DNA from: CALCNS01 sp937897315
GTDB lineage: Bacteria > Bacillota > JAAYKD01
Reading direction: 5' to 3'
Assembly: GCA_036744005.1 (NCBI GenBank)
Contig: DAINOJ010000011.1
Location: 4,752 to 68,751, forward strand
DNA: 64,000 nucleotides
The notes beneath the pieces are model-generated. The model saw nothing but the letters and a program-made list of their open reading frames with translations, did no database searches and was not told the origin of the DNA. How positions within the stretch are numbered: the first letter of the stretch is position 1; each line of letters begins with the position of its first letter. Below, in pieces: positions 23,631 through 31,950 of this stretch. A program made the translations under genes and the position numbers.

Positions 23631-24418
23631 TCTCGAGGAACCTCCTTTCTGGGACGATAACTGTATAAGCCACTGGTATGTGCCAAAGTATCGGTCGTGG
23701 CCAAATCATAAGAGTTTTCTCCATCCAACTTGGTTTCCAACCAACGCAACAATCGAGAAGCAGTAAGTGTCATGGTGAGGTAAATCACCATGACAATCGT
23801 CGCGGACTCAAAATACAAGTATAACGACCCTACCACACTTTTATGAACAAAGAATAGATCAGTAATACTAATCACAGACAAGACTGAGGTGTCTTTAATA
23901 TTAATAATGAAATTGTTTCCAATTTGCGGAATGATGTTACGAAAGGCCTGGGGCAGAATCACATGCAACATGGCCTGCCGGTGATTCATCCCTATCGCTT
24001 TGGCCCCTTCGCTCTGCCCGGAATCAATGGAGAGTATGCCACCCCGTACCGTCTCAGCCATGTACGCTCCGGTGTTAATAGAAACAATGAAGAACGCAGC
24101 AGTCCACATATCCATTGAAAGGTTAAAGGCAATTCTAGCTCCGTAATAAATAAATACGGATTGCACAATCATCGGAGTGCCTCGGAACAACTCCACATAA
24201 CTGGTCAAGAAAAGATTCATCGCCTTCAAGGAAAAGCGTTTCAGCCAAGAATCTTTGGGATGGACCGGTATAGTTTGGATCACTCCTACAGCAAACCCAA
24301 TGACACAGCCGAAAAAGGTTCCGACCAGCGAAATGAGCAAGGTATTCCTTGCACCCATCATATATGAGCTACCGTATTTCGTCCAGCTCTTCACGATTCC
24401 TAACCAAAATTGTGACAT
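23627..24418 (-). CDS. amino-acid ABC transporter permease
   Basis: A 263-residue PAAT permease with about five helices and the EAA loop ETVRGGILSIDSGQSEGAKAIGMNHRQAMLHVILPQA region typical of His/Glu/Lys importers. Start ATG 24418 follows GGAG by 7 bases. It lies 27 bases after the substrate-binding protein gene and overlaps the ATPase gene by 4 bases. Substrate assignment to lysine comes only from the riboswitch upstream. Confidence 0.94.
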   Translation of the reverse strand: MSQFWLGIVKSWTKYGSSYMMGARNTLLISLVGTFFGCVIGFAVGVIQTIPVHPKDSWLKRFSLKAMNLFLTSYVELFRGTPMIVQSVFIYYGARIAFNLSMDMWTAAFFIVSINTGAYMAETVRGGILSIDSGQSEGAKAIGMNHRQAMLHVILPQAFRNIIPQIGNNFIINIKDTSVLSVISITDLFFVHKSVVGSLYLYFESATIVMVIYLTMTLTASRLLRWLETKLDGENSYDLATTDTLAHTSGLYSYRPRKEVPRD

Positions 24419-24445
24419 GGGATTACTCCTTACTTTTTCTTATGT

Positions 24446-25288
24446 TTATTCAGACAAAGGTTGAATGGCGATGGCAGCATCCATCATCTCTTCAAAATCC
24501 TCAACCGTTAATTCTGATAGGACACCATTGATGACTTCCAATAACTGTGTATTGCCTTTTTTAACAGAAATTCCTAAATTGACTTCTTCTTCCGATACTT
24601 CGAAATCATCTTCTGTTCCGGTAAAATCGAGAATGACTAAGTTTTCGTTCACCTGAACCGCAGCCATGGCTGTGGGTAAGTCACAAACGACGTAATCCAC
24701 CGCCTTGGAGTTCAAAGCGACTAACATGGAAGGAGCGGATTCCTGTGCGGGTAAAATGTTGGCATTTTCGATTTGCGGCAAACATACATCATACCAGACG
24801 GTACCCAACTGCGAAGTAGCGGTTCCCCCGGCTAAATCGGACAGCCCTTTGGCTTTCGCATAAATGCTGTCTTTATTGGTTAAGGTGACAATGGAAGCAT
24901 AGTAATAGGGATCTGAAAAATCCACTTGCTCTAACCGCTCCGCAGTGATGGATTGTCCTGCAATGACAGCATCCACTTCACCCGATTGCAGGGCCGGAAT
25001 CAAAGAATCCCAATCCAAGCGCACTATTTGTAATTGGTACCCACCTGCTTCGGCTATGAGTTTAGCCATGGAAACGTCGTAGCCGTTGGCAAAATTTTTG
25101 CTGTCAGCGATGGCTACCGCACCATTGGCATCATTCTCTTGACTCCAATTGTAAGGAGCATAACCACATTCCATGGCAACGCGCAAAGTTTTCACCTGTG
25201 GTTGAGGAGCGGCCGGAGCCGGTGTGTTGCAAGCAGACAATGTTAGAACAAGGAGAACCATCAGGAGTAATGCAGAAATCTTTTTCAT
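24446..25288 (-). CDS. amino-acid ABC transporter substrate-binding lipoprotein (probable lysine)
   Basis: A 280-residue SBP_bac_3 lipoprotein: lipobox LSAC, then TLRVAMECGYAPYNW and a two-lobed binding domain with NFANGYDVSMAKLIAE and the arginine-free ligand pocket segment SITAERLEQVDFSDPYY. Start ATG 25288 has AAGGATG 9 bases upstream; the frame runs further 5' but that extension lies in the riboswitch and terminator. Lysine as ligand is inferred from the leader RNA. It heads the three-gene importer operon. Confidence 0.94.
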   Translation of the reverse strand: MKKISALLLMVLLVLTLSACNTPAPAAPQPQVKTLRVAMECGYAPYNWSQENDANGAVAIADSKNFANGYDVSMAKLIAEAGGYQLQIVRLDWDSLIPALQSGEVDAVIAGQSITAERLEQVDFSDPYYYASIVTLTNKDSIYAKAKGLSDLAGGTATSQLGTVWYDVCLPQIENANILPAQESAPSMLVALNSKAVDYVVCDLPTAMAAVQVNENLVILDFTGTEDDFEVSEEEVNLGISVKKGNTQLLEVINGVLSELTVEDFEEMMDAAIAIQPLSE

Positions 25289-25310
25289 GGGAATCATCCT
25301 TTCATTTTCA

Positions 25311-25345
25311 CAAAAAAACAAGAGCTTTTCACGAATGAAAAGCTC
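25311..25345 (-). terminator. lysine-riboswitch intrinsic terminator
   Basis: On the minus strand GAGCTTTTC (complement of 25337-25345) and GAAAAGCTC (complement of 25322-25330) enclose a 6-base loop, followed by TTG and seven T. It ends 23 bases before the importer start codon and is the expected expression platform. Confidence 0.88.
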
Positions 25346-25375
25346 CATAAAATCGTACGAGGACACGGTACGATC

Positions 25376-25545
25376 ATCATGATAGCTCTCCACCTTAGTG
25401 ACAGTCCACAGCATATTCTGCTGAAGCCCAGCTTTACTCGTTCAGGCAAACAGGAGTAAAACTTCGGCGAAGCTCCCCTTTCATCCACACCAATGCACTG
25501 TTGTTGTGTCGGATTACTCTTGGTCTTCGCTCCTCTATCTCATGT
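25376..25545 (-). promoter_or_regulatory. lysine riboswitch (L-box) aptamer
   Basis: Read on the minus strand, the segment shows the L-box landmarks in order: GAGGAGCGAAGACCAAGAGT, then GAAAGGGGAGC with the TTCGCCGAAG loop, a CTGGGCTTC/long hairpin arm, CTGTCACT and GGTGGAGAGCTATC at the 3' side, with GATAG/CTATC closing P1. Downstream is an intrinsic terminator, so lysine should switch the importer off. Boundaries are approximate. Confidence 0.93.
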
Positions 25546-25565
25546 ATTTTGTTGTATTAGGTGTT

Positions 25566-25594
25566 ACGATAGCACAATAATACTACCCTGTCAA
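25566..25594 (-). promoter_or_regulatory. promoter of the lysine-riboswitch operon
   Basis: On the minus strand TTGACA (complement of 25589-25594) and TATCGT (complement of 25566-25571) are 17 bases apart, with a TG extended -10. Transcription should begin just before the aptamer. Confidence 0.75.
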
Positions 25595-25698
25595 GGTTCT
25601 TTTTCAATGATTTACGCAGGGATTTGTCGATTTGGCGAACGAACGCCAAAAAAGCTCCGATGCTTTCAATAACGACAATGAACATCATAAAGAAATCC

Positions 25699-25727
25699 TT
25701 GAGTTTATGCCGGTTCAGTGATAACAT
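25699..25727 (+). promoter_or_regulatory. predicted promoter of the acetate-transporter gene
   Basis: TTGAGT at 25699-25704 and TAACAT at 25722-25727 are 17 bases apart with a TG before the -10. The start codon is about 50 bases downstream. The 488-base gap between divergent genes is filled by this promoter and the lysine-riboswitch leader. Confidence 0.6.
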
Positions 25728-25776
25728 ATGCCTCTGTGTGACAAATACAGAACATGAGAAAGGACATCATTTCAAC

Positions 25777-26340
25777 ATGGCAACTTCATCCCAAACAAAC
25801 AATATTGCAAATCCTGCCCCTCTCGGTCTGCTTGGTTTCGGCATGACCACTGTTCTCTTAAACATCCACAATGCCGGTTTCACTCCCTTATCCATAGTGA
25901 TTCTAGCAATGGGATTTGCGTTAGGTGGAGCAGCTCAAATCATCGCCGGTATTATGGAATTTAAAAAGAACAACACCTTTGGTGCGACCGCATTTACGGC
26001 CTATGGCTTCTTCTGGTGGTCTCTGATTATGATTTGGATCAAACCCTTTCCAGGCATCGAATCCGCTGACCCCTTGAGTATGGGTTGGTATTTAGCTCTC
26101 TGGGGAATCTTTACTTTTTTCATGTTCATCGGGACGTTGAAGCATAATCGTGCAACGCAAGTGGTTTTCGGAAGTTTAACTGCTCTGTTCTTCTTTCTGG
26201 CTGCTGCAAACTTTACCGGCTCCCACCCTGTTCATACGTTTGCCGGTTATGTTGGTATTTTCTGTGGTTCATCCGCTCTCTACAATTCATTTGCTCAAAT
26301 CATCAACAACGAATTTGGTAAAAAGATTCTTCCCTTATAA
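25777..26340 (+). CDS. satP: acetate/succinate transporter (GPR1/FUN34/YaaH family)
   Basis: A 187-residue six-helix protein. The family signature NPAPLGLLGFGMTT at the N-terminus (NPAPLGL motif) is intact, and FGATAFTAYGFFWWS and a Pro-Gly-rich loop fit SatP/YaaH acetate channels of about 190 residues. Start ATG 25777 has AAAGGA 12 bases upstream, slightly long; an open frame extends further but lacks a ribosome site. It is a single-gene unit with its own promoter and a strong bidirectional terminator. With the lactate permease it suggests exchange of fermentation acids. Confidence 0.93.
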   Translation: MATSSQTNNIANPAPLGLLGFGMTTVLLNIHNAGFTPLSIVILAMGFALGGAAQIIAGIMEFKKNNTFGATAFTAYGFFWWSLIMIWIKPFPGIESADPLSMGWYLALWGIFTFFMFIGTLKHNRATQVVFGSLTALFFFLAAANFTGSHPVHTFAGYVGIFCGSSALYNSFAQIINNEFGKKILPL

Positions 26341-26356
26341 AATATAAAACATTAGC

Positions 26357-26400
26357 AAAACGGTTCTCGCGATATCTACTTTCGCTGAGAACCGTTTTTA
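26357..26400. terminator. bidirectional terminator
   Basis: AAAACGGTTCTC (26357-26368) pairs with GAGAACCGTTTT (26387-26398). It separates the convergent acetate-transporter and pseudouridine-synthase genes. Confidence 0.85.
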
Positions 26401-27267
26401 TATTTCTCTGAGTTCCTGCTGGGAGAGAACCGCCATTTCCTTGCCTGTAAATGGATGCACAAGTGCTAAAGAATAGGATTGAAGTTGCTGTGTAGTCCTC
26501 CCTCGCGACCTGGAAAAGGCAATGGATTCTGGTGTCCCATATTGTTCATCTCCCACAATGGGGCACCCCAGGGCAACACAGTGTAATCTCAGTTGATGCG
26601 TTCTACCGGTTATGGCTAGTAACGAAACCAATGAGCCCTTCTCTGTTTCTCTTAAAACCTTAAAGTCTGTTTGCGCCGCTTGCCCACTGGAATGTATTCT
26701 TCGTAAAATCGGATTGCCTTCCACCAAAGCAATGGGTAAAGCAATGGTTCCTTCTTTCACCTTTGGATGCCCATATACCCATGCTCGGTAGGTTTTCACG
26801 ACCTGGTGCTCTTGCATTTGCTGCATGATTTTTGCATGTGTGATCGCATCTTTTGCGACAATAACCACTCCAAAGGTATCTCTGTCCAGCCGGTTCACCA
26901 TGTGAATTCCGGCTTGAATGTGTTGCTGCAAGTAATACCCTGCCACATAGTTCGCAACTGTGCCTTCGATTCTGGCCTTGGTAGGGTGCATCGTTATTCC
27001 GCTGGGTTTATCGATGAAGAGGAGCTTGTCATCTTCATATAAAATACGTAAAACCCCATTTTCGGGTAGTATATTGTGATCTTGTTCCAGCTCATGCAAC
27101 GTGATGACGTCATTACAAAGAATAGGTTGGTAAGCGGTTGCTACTTCCCCGTTTACGGTCACTGCTTTGGATTTCATGAGTTTCTGCGTCGCACGGGCTG
27201 AAAGCGACAGCTCTTCTCGCAAAAAAGAAATCAATTTCCCAGAGCGCTGTGCGGTAATGGTTTTCAA
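26398..27267 (-). CDS. RluA/RluD-family pseudouridine synthase
   Basis: A 289-residue enzyme with an N-terminal S4-like RNA-binding segment (about residues 15-65: SLSARATQKLMKSKAVTVNG) and the catalytic motif NRLDRDTFGVVIVAK, with the active aspartate in RLDRD, followed by GRTHQLRLHCVALGCPIVGD. It probably converts uridines in 23S rRNA (RluD-like). Translation starts at TTG 27267, which overlaps the TGA of the upstream diguanylate-cyclase gene (TTGA), with GGAGG 4 bases upstream; coupling is therefore strong. Confidence 0.92.
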   Translation of the reverse strand: MKTITAQRSGKLISFLREELSLSARATQKLMKSKAVTVNGEVATAYQPILCNDVITLHELEQDHNILPENGVLRILYEDDKLLFIDKPSGITMHPTKARIEGTVANYVAGYYLQQHIQAGIHMVNRLDRDTFGVVIVAKDAITHAKIMQQMQEHQVVKTYRAWVYGHPKVKEGTIALPIALVEGNPILRRIHSSGQAAQTDFKVLRETEKGSLVSLLAITGRTHQLRLHCVALGCPIVGDEQYGTPESIAFSRSRGRTTQQLQSYSLALVHPFTGKEMAVLSQQELREI

Positions 27268-28421
27268 CGAACCTCCACCTCACTTTTGCTCATTGGTTTC
27301 TGCTTATTGGCTTTATTCAAATACAATAACTCATCCACTCGTTTTTGAAACTCATTGACTGTCCAATTTTGCTTCGGATCGTATTGAATGCTGCCAATGC
27401 TAAAAGTAAGAATTTGGTCGAGCCCCGATTCTCTGTTATATGCCTCCATGGCCCTCCGCAATTGGAGTATCACTTCACTCAAGTCGGTCTGGTTTTCGAT
27501 ATTCACAATAACATAAAATTCATCCCCACCATAGCGGGCTAAATGCGAGTTCTTGCCTAATGATCTTTGCAAAACTTTTGTAATTTCCTGTAATACACGG
27601 TCTCCAGTATCGTGACCATAGGTATCATTGACGTTTTTGAAGTTATCTAAATCCAGCAGAATGACCGAGAATACACTTCTCTCACTACTCGCTGTAATTT
27701 TCATTTTGATATAGTAATCGAGCCATTTACGGTTATAAATACCTGTTAAATAATCGGTGTATATACTTTGGTTTTGAATGCTTAACAGTATAATAAGCAA
27801 TGAAATCACAATGGCATTGAGCATGAGAGAGTAGCCATAGAATAGGTATTGCAATAGTATACTTGCCAAAGGAGGTACGGCAAAAAAAAGCAAGGAGTAA
27901 TAATGCCTAGAATCGAGTAAACGACGATTCTTAATAATCATCGCAAAGGCAAAGAGCACTTGCCCTAATGAATACATCAGTGAGATGATATAGAACGGTC
28001 CTCTATGATAAATATTGGCACCATCTATATGATAAAACCAACCGGTTTTTAAGTTGATGACCACCAGGATGAAATTGGACATGCAAAATAATACCAGAGG
28101 ACGCACGATTTTCTGTGTCGCTTTTTCATCATGGAAAATATTCAGATGCGCATACAGGATCCAAATACTGGCGATAGTGGGTTGAATGGCAAACATCACG
28201 AAGTTACCTAGATGATTGAAGACGGAATAATAGGTTCCTGGGTTTCCATCAAAACGAGCAATGGTATCAAGAGTAAGCAAAACGATGGTCACACGCATGA
28301 GGTTCATGAACAAGGAGAACTGCAGGGTGCGTTTCTCAGGAGAACGATTGGTATAGTAAAGCATGACGATAAGCAAAAGAACAGAGTACATATTGATGAC
28401 TCCGTTTGCTAGTAAAGTCAT
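27264..28421 (-). CDS. membrane diguanylate cyclase (GGDEF)
   Basis: A 385-residue protein with about seven or eight N-terminal hydrophobic helices (residues 1-215) and a C-terminal GGDEF domain whose active motif is YGGDEF in ARYGGDEFYVIVN. DLDNFKNVNDTYGHDTGD is the canonical metal-binding segment. It should make c-di-GMP in response to a membrane or envelope signal. No RxxD inhibitory site is evident in the usual place five residues ahead. Start ATG 28421 is preferred, with AGAGGA 9 bases upstream; ATG 28430 overlaps the ribosome site. It has its own promoter and is coupled to a pseudouridine synthase. Confidence 0.92.
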   Translation of the reverse strand: MTLLANGVINMYSVLLLIVMLYYTNRSPEKRTLQFSLFMNLMRVTIVLLTLDTIARFDGNPGTYYSVFNHLGNFVMFAIQPTIASIWILYAHLNIFHDEKATQKIVRPLVLFCMSNFILVVINLKTGWFYHIDGANIYHRGPFYIISLMYSLGQVLFAFAMIIKNRRLLDSRHYYSLLFFAVPPLASILLQYLFYGYSLMLNAIVISLLIILLSIQNQSIYTDYLTGIYNRKWLDYYIKMKITASSERSVFSVILLDLDNFKNVNDTYGHDTGDRVLQEITKVLQRSLGKNSHLARYGGDEFYVIVNIENQTDLSEVILQLRRAMEAYNRESGLDQILTFSIGSIQYDPKQNWTVNEFQKRVDELLYLNKANKQKPMSKSEVEVR

Positions 28422-28453
28422 GGCTCTCATTCCTCTCGTCTAAACGATATTGT

Positions 28454-28482
28454 ATTATAACAAAATTTAATGTCCACGACAA
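28454..28482 (-). promoter_or_regulatory. promoter of the membrane diguanylate-cyclase gene
   Basis: On the minus strand TTGTCG (complement of 28477-28482) and TATAAT (complement of 28454-28459) are 17 bases apart, about 30 bases before the start codon. Confidence 0.75.
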
Positions 28483-28508
28483 GGAGCACAACACAGAAAC
28501 GCAACTTT

Positions 28509-29840
28509 TTATCTGATTCGTCGATACAAATATCCTTTGGCTTCGAGTCCCTTTTTATATTGAAGGAGTGTATCCAATAGTGGGACTAGCAGGGCTGCCA
28601 CAAATCCTCCGGAAAACCCATTGTTGTACAAATTCATTCCGGCATGCAGAACCCCAATATTGACAACCAGAAAAACATGAATCATACCTGCTACAACGCC
28701 TGCTATGGGACCATAGACCTGGGCAATGGGTGCTAAGGTGGTTCCAAACAAAGCAGCAAGCACTATACCGACAGAAGATACTTCGTGCAAACTGAACATA
28801 CCCGCCAAAAATACCCCAAGCATCACAGGCAGAACATTTCTAACATGCTTTCCGTATGCTCCAAAGCCCGTCATAGTAAATATGCCACCCAAAACCGGTC
28901 CGTTTAGTTCCCCCTGCACCAATCTGACGTAAGCCAACCCCGTCACTCCCATGATTGCCATGTTCATCAACGTCATGGGCAATCCATATGAGAACACATA
29001 ATCCCTGTTCTCAAGGTTGCGATCCCTGAGTAACTCAAGAAAACCAGAGAACCGAAACCCGTTCCAACCCCATCCCAATAAAAAGAAAGCGACAAAGAGT
29101 AACGCCAGTACAAACGTTAAGGGAGCATTGTTACCCGAGGAAACCAAGGAAACCGGAGCAATGTAGATACCAAATCCGCGCAAAATAGCAATCATAAACA
29201 TTCCGATTAACCCAGCCGCAAAACCAATATTGTATAAGCTCAATCCTTTATGAAAACTTTTCACGTGTTCTGCCAGAGGAGGTAAAATAAGACCGATGAA
29301 TACCCCCGCTAATAATCCTAAGGAGTGTCCCAGCCAAGGAACCAACCCCAAATTAAACGAGATTTCGGATACCACCGGACCTAATGCCGTACCAAACATG
29401 GCTGGTAACACATACTTGGTAAACTCCACCTTCATCAGCAGAGTGAACAAATACACTCCCAATATAATGGGTACGGAGTTATATAGATTCTTGCCAAATA
29501 ACGAGAAGCCGGCAATCGTAAAAACCGCCGCTAAATGTCCACCATTCACCGGTACTTTGAGCAACCACAAAATGACAATGCTTTTTAAAACCATGAACCC
29601 GGCATTCCAGAAGGCAGCACCTATGTTGGCTATGTAAAAATAATCGGTCAACAGATTCGCCGGAGAGGTAAGAATGATAGTACTTCCTTGCACAATCTCG
29701 CTAATCGGATTGAAAAACAGCCCGGACAAGAAAAAGAAAACGGCAAGTAAGAGTAAGACGACATAACCTTTGCTACGAATACGAACCACCCTTTCCAACG
29801 ACTTGCTGTCTTCGTTTATCTTCTGTATTCTTCTTTGCAA
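28509..29840 (-). CDS. DUF1576 polytopic membrane protein with internal duplication
   Basis: A 443-residue membrane protein of about 10-12 helices that I recognise as DUF1576. Two halves repeat: VFTIAGFSLFGKNLYNSVPIILGV in the first resembles IFTMTGFGAYGKHVRNVLPVMLGV in the second; AMFGTALGPV recurs as ALFGTTLAPI, and HKGLSLYNIGF as HAGMNLYNNGF. Such duplication suggests a transporter or channel. The frame opens with TTG 29840, overlapping the preceding cyclase gene by 25 bases; no clear ribosome site is visible so the start is uncertain. It is the last gene of a 10-kb co-directional string. Confidence 0.82.
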   Translation of the reverse strand: MQRRIQKINEDSKSLERVVRIRSKGYVVLLLLAVFFFLSGLFFNPISEIVQGSTIILTSPANLLTDYFYIANIGAAFWNAGFMVLKSIVILWLLKVPVNGGHLAAVFTIAGFSLFGKNLYNSVPIILGVYLFTLLMKVEFTKYVLPAMFGTALGPVVSEISFNLGLVPWLGHSLGLLAGVFIGLILPPLAEHVKSFHKGLSLYNIGFAAGLIGMFMIAILRGFGIYIAPVSLVSSGNNAPLTFVLALLFVAFFLLGWGWNGFRFSGFLELLRDRNLENRDYVFSYGLPMTLMNMAIMGVTGLAYVRLVQGELNGPVLGGIFTMTGFGAYGKHVRNVLPVMLGVFLAGMFSLHEVSSVGIVLAALFGTTLAPIAQVYGPIAGVVAGMIHVFLVVNIGVLHAGMNLYNNGFSGGFVAALLVPLLDTLLQYKKGLEAKGYLYRRIR

Positions 29841-30841
29841 AACACACTAAACGTGTTCTTCCCTTTTTGTTTGGCTTGGTACATCGCATAATCGGCATAT
29901 TCAATCAGGTCATATATGTTATCCGTATCCTTTTGGTATATCGCCATACCCACACTGCAGCGAAAGGTTTCTGTGACTCCGTTTAAGGAGATGGCATCGT
30001 ACAATACAGTCTCTTGGATGGCAAACCAAACTTTCAGCAAATCTTGCTCTAAAACCCGAGTATAACCGTGTAAGTATAAACCAAACTCATCCCCTGCAAT
30101 TCGTATACAGATCTTTTCTTCAAAAGGCAAGTGGAGGAGTCGTCGGGCAAATTCCTTTAGGTAGTTGTCTCCGGCTTGATGTCCATAGGTATCGTTGATT
30201 CTCTTGAAATTGTCTAAATCCAAGAAAACGAAGATCCCATGCGCTTTCGGTTTTGAACGGATGATGTAGTCGATCTCTTCTCGATACTGATATCTGCTAA
30301 CCAATCCGGTGAGAGCATCCTTGACCAATCGATTATTAAGGTCTAAGTTCAGTTGTTTGAGCTGAGAGTTGGCCTTCTTGAGTTGGCGTTGCATATTGGT
30401 CATCTCGTTATTTAGTTTTTGTATTTGTTCGAATTGCTCGCGAATCATTTTGTTGTCTTCATACACAATTTGATCATTCGTCATGCTGATGACTTTCATA
30501 AAGCGATGAATGAATTCCATCATATCTGAGAAGACACCATCTTCAGAATTTACAGGAATTTCGTATCCAAACACCAAAACCGTGTTGCCCTTTGCAATGA
30601 AACATAGAGAAATCTCTACAGGGACTCCAGTCAGTTGAAAGTCATAATTACAGGTTATGGCTTCACGAGTCTTAAGTGTTTGATGTAGAGAATCCAATAA
30701 CCTTTCCGCATCCTGAGGATTGAATAATTCGGTCAATTTTTTTTGATATGGCGAGAACAGGAAGATCGGTTGATTCCAGTACGTATGAAGAATCGTAAAT
30801 TCTTCATCACATTGAATCAGAAACGAAGTATTCACTTTCAT
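29816..30841 (-). CDS. diguanylate cyclase (GGDEF) linked to a B12 sensor
   Basis: A 341-residue soluble protein: an N-terminal PAS-like sensory region (about residues 1-115), a coiled-coil of about 45 residues (KLNNEMTNMQRQLKKANSQLKQL) and a GGDEF domain with the active motif AGDEF (IRIAGDEFGLYLHG), an accepted functional variant. FLDLDNFKRINDTYGHQAGD is canonical. Start ATG 30841 is chosen since AAAGGAG lies 8-9 bases upstream. It follows the cobalamin-binding protein gene by 27 bases, so the two are probably a sensor-output pair. No HAMP or TM region is present. Confidence 0.88.
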   Translation of the reverse strand: MKVNTSFLIQCDEEFTILHTYWNQPIFLFSPYQKKLTELFNPQDAERLLDSLHQTLKTREAITCNYDFQLTGVPVEISLCFIAKGNTVLVFGYEIPVNSEDGVFSDMMEFIHRFMKVISMTNDQIVYEDNKMIREQFEQIQKLNNEMTNMQRQLKKANSQLKQLNLDLNNRLVKDALTGLVSRYQYREEIDYIIRSKPKAHGIFVFLDLDNFKRINDTYGHQAGDNYLKEFARRLLHLPFEEKICIRIAGDEFGLYLHGYTRVLEQDLLKVWFAIQETVLYDAISLNGVTETFRCSVGMAIYQKDTDNIYDLIEYADYAMYQAKQKGKNTFSVFCKEEYRR

Positions 30842-30868
30842 TTGACCGCTCTCCTTTCTAAGCATCAT

Positions 30869-31939
30869 CTAAATTGTTTTCTCCGCCCACTTTGCCAATT
30901 CGGACGCCGTCTCTGCGTAAAAATCAACAGGCCATTTCTTCCATAACTGATTGGTATGCCGAAAGGCTTGACCCCCCACCGCGATTCGCAAGTGTGGATG
31001 TTGTTTTTTGATTTCCACTACAACCTGCTCGCAAATCGATAGGTAGGGTGGCATCGTGACCGACAACGCCACTAAATCTGGTTTGTTTTCTTCTATGGCG
31101 TTCAGGATTGCTTTTATAGGTAATGCTGCTCCTAAATAAACCGTATCCCACCCTTGAAACTCAAAAATATCGGAAAGCATTCGGATGCCCAATTCGTGCA
31201 ATTCACTACCAATGGCACACGATAATAAGGTCTTGTTTTTTCTCGGGCTTTCAAAGATTTCATCGTAAAAACTGGATAAAACACTTTGAGTAACGGAGGT
31301 AGCATAATGCTCTCGGTCTAACGTAATATAATTACTATGCCATAGATGACCAATCTCATACATCACTTTTGTCAGGATTTCTTCATAAACTTGCATCATA
31401 CTAACGCCTTGTTCTTTTGCTTGACGTATGACTTGTTGCGCTTTTTTTGTTTGACCAGTTAGCAAGGCATCTAAGTATGCTTTCCGTATATCAAAGAACT
31501 CTCCTTCAATAAAGCTCGAGCTCAAAGGTACTTCCGTTATGGCTTTCTGAGTGACTTTTATGGCCCTGCTCAAAAAATCTTGTATCAAAACAAGTTCCTC
31601 TGGTTTTAAGTAACCACTGGCTTTTTGGTTGAATACTTCTGCCAGTATTCGATAATGATCATTCATTTGTTGCATTATACGATTTCGGTCTATATCTCTC
31701 ATCACGTTACATAGAAGTTCATAGATCCATTTTGCATATCCTTCAAAAATCTGAGCATCATTAAAATAAACGGCGGTCATCAGAAAACTGATGTTATAGA
31801 CCACATCATCATACATGAGTTTCTTTCGACGCTCATCCATTTCTTCGTTCAACTTCGGATCGCGCTTGAACTGCTCTTCGAAAACAAGTTGAGCAATCTC
31901 AATCCATTTTGGATCATTGTAATTCATGAGCAAACTCAT
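30869..31939 (-). CDS. CarH-like cobalamin-binding photoreceptor-type protein
   Basis: A 356-residue soluble protein. Residues 1-110 are an unfamiliar helical domain, about 150-225 a B12-binding helical bundle, and 235-355 the Rossmann cobalamin domain. The CarH/LitR light-sensor hallmarks are present: Trp200-x9-Glu210-His211 and Glu246-x-His248-x2-Gly251, which in CarH cap and ligate adenosylcobalamin; H211-to-E246 spacing (35) is close to that in CarH. It lacks the MerR DNA-binding domain, so output is probably by protein contact. A diguanylate cyclase gene lies 27 bases downstream, a pirin gene 11 bases upstream. Start ATG 31939 follows GGGGGAAGG. Confidence 0.85.
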   Translation of the reverse strand: MSLLMNYNDPKWIEIAQLVFEEQFKRDPKLNEEMDERRKKLMYDDVVYNISFLMTAVYFNDAQIFEGYAKWIYELLCNVMRDIDRNRIMQQMNDHYRILAEVFNQKASGYLKPEELVLIQDFLSRAIKVTQKAITEVPLSSSFIEGEFFDIRKAYLDALLTGQTKKAQQVIRQAKEQGVSMMQVYEEILTKVMYEIGHLWHSNYITLDREHYATSVTQSVLSSFYDEIFESPRKNKTLLSCAIGSELHELGIRMLSDIFEFQGWDTVYLGAALPIKAILNAIEENKPDLVALSVTMPPYLSICEQVVVEIKKQHPHLRIAVGGQAFRHTNQLWKKWPVDFYAETASELAKWAEKTI

Positions 31940-31950
31940 GTGCCTTCCCC

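Noticed and set aside
25289..25414. N-terminal extension of the lysine-importer binding protein
   Set aside because: The extension lies in the riboswitch and terminator and would remove the signal peptide from the N-terminus.
25633..25654. Small hairpin TTGGCG/CGCCAA followed by A residues
   Set aside because: Too short and without a T-run in a useful direction to call a terminator.
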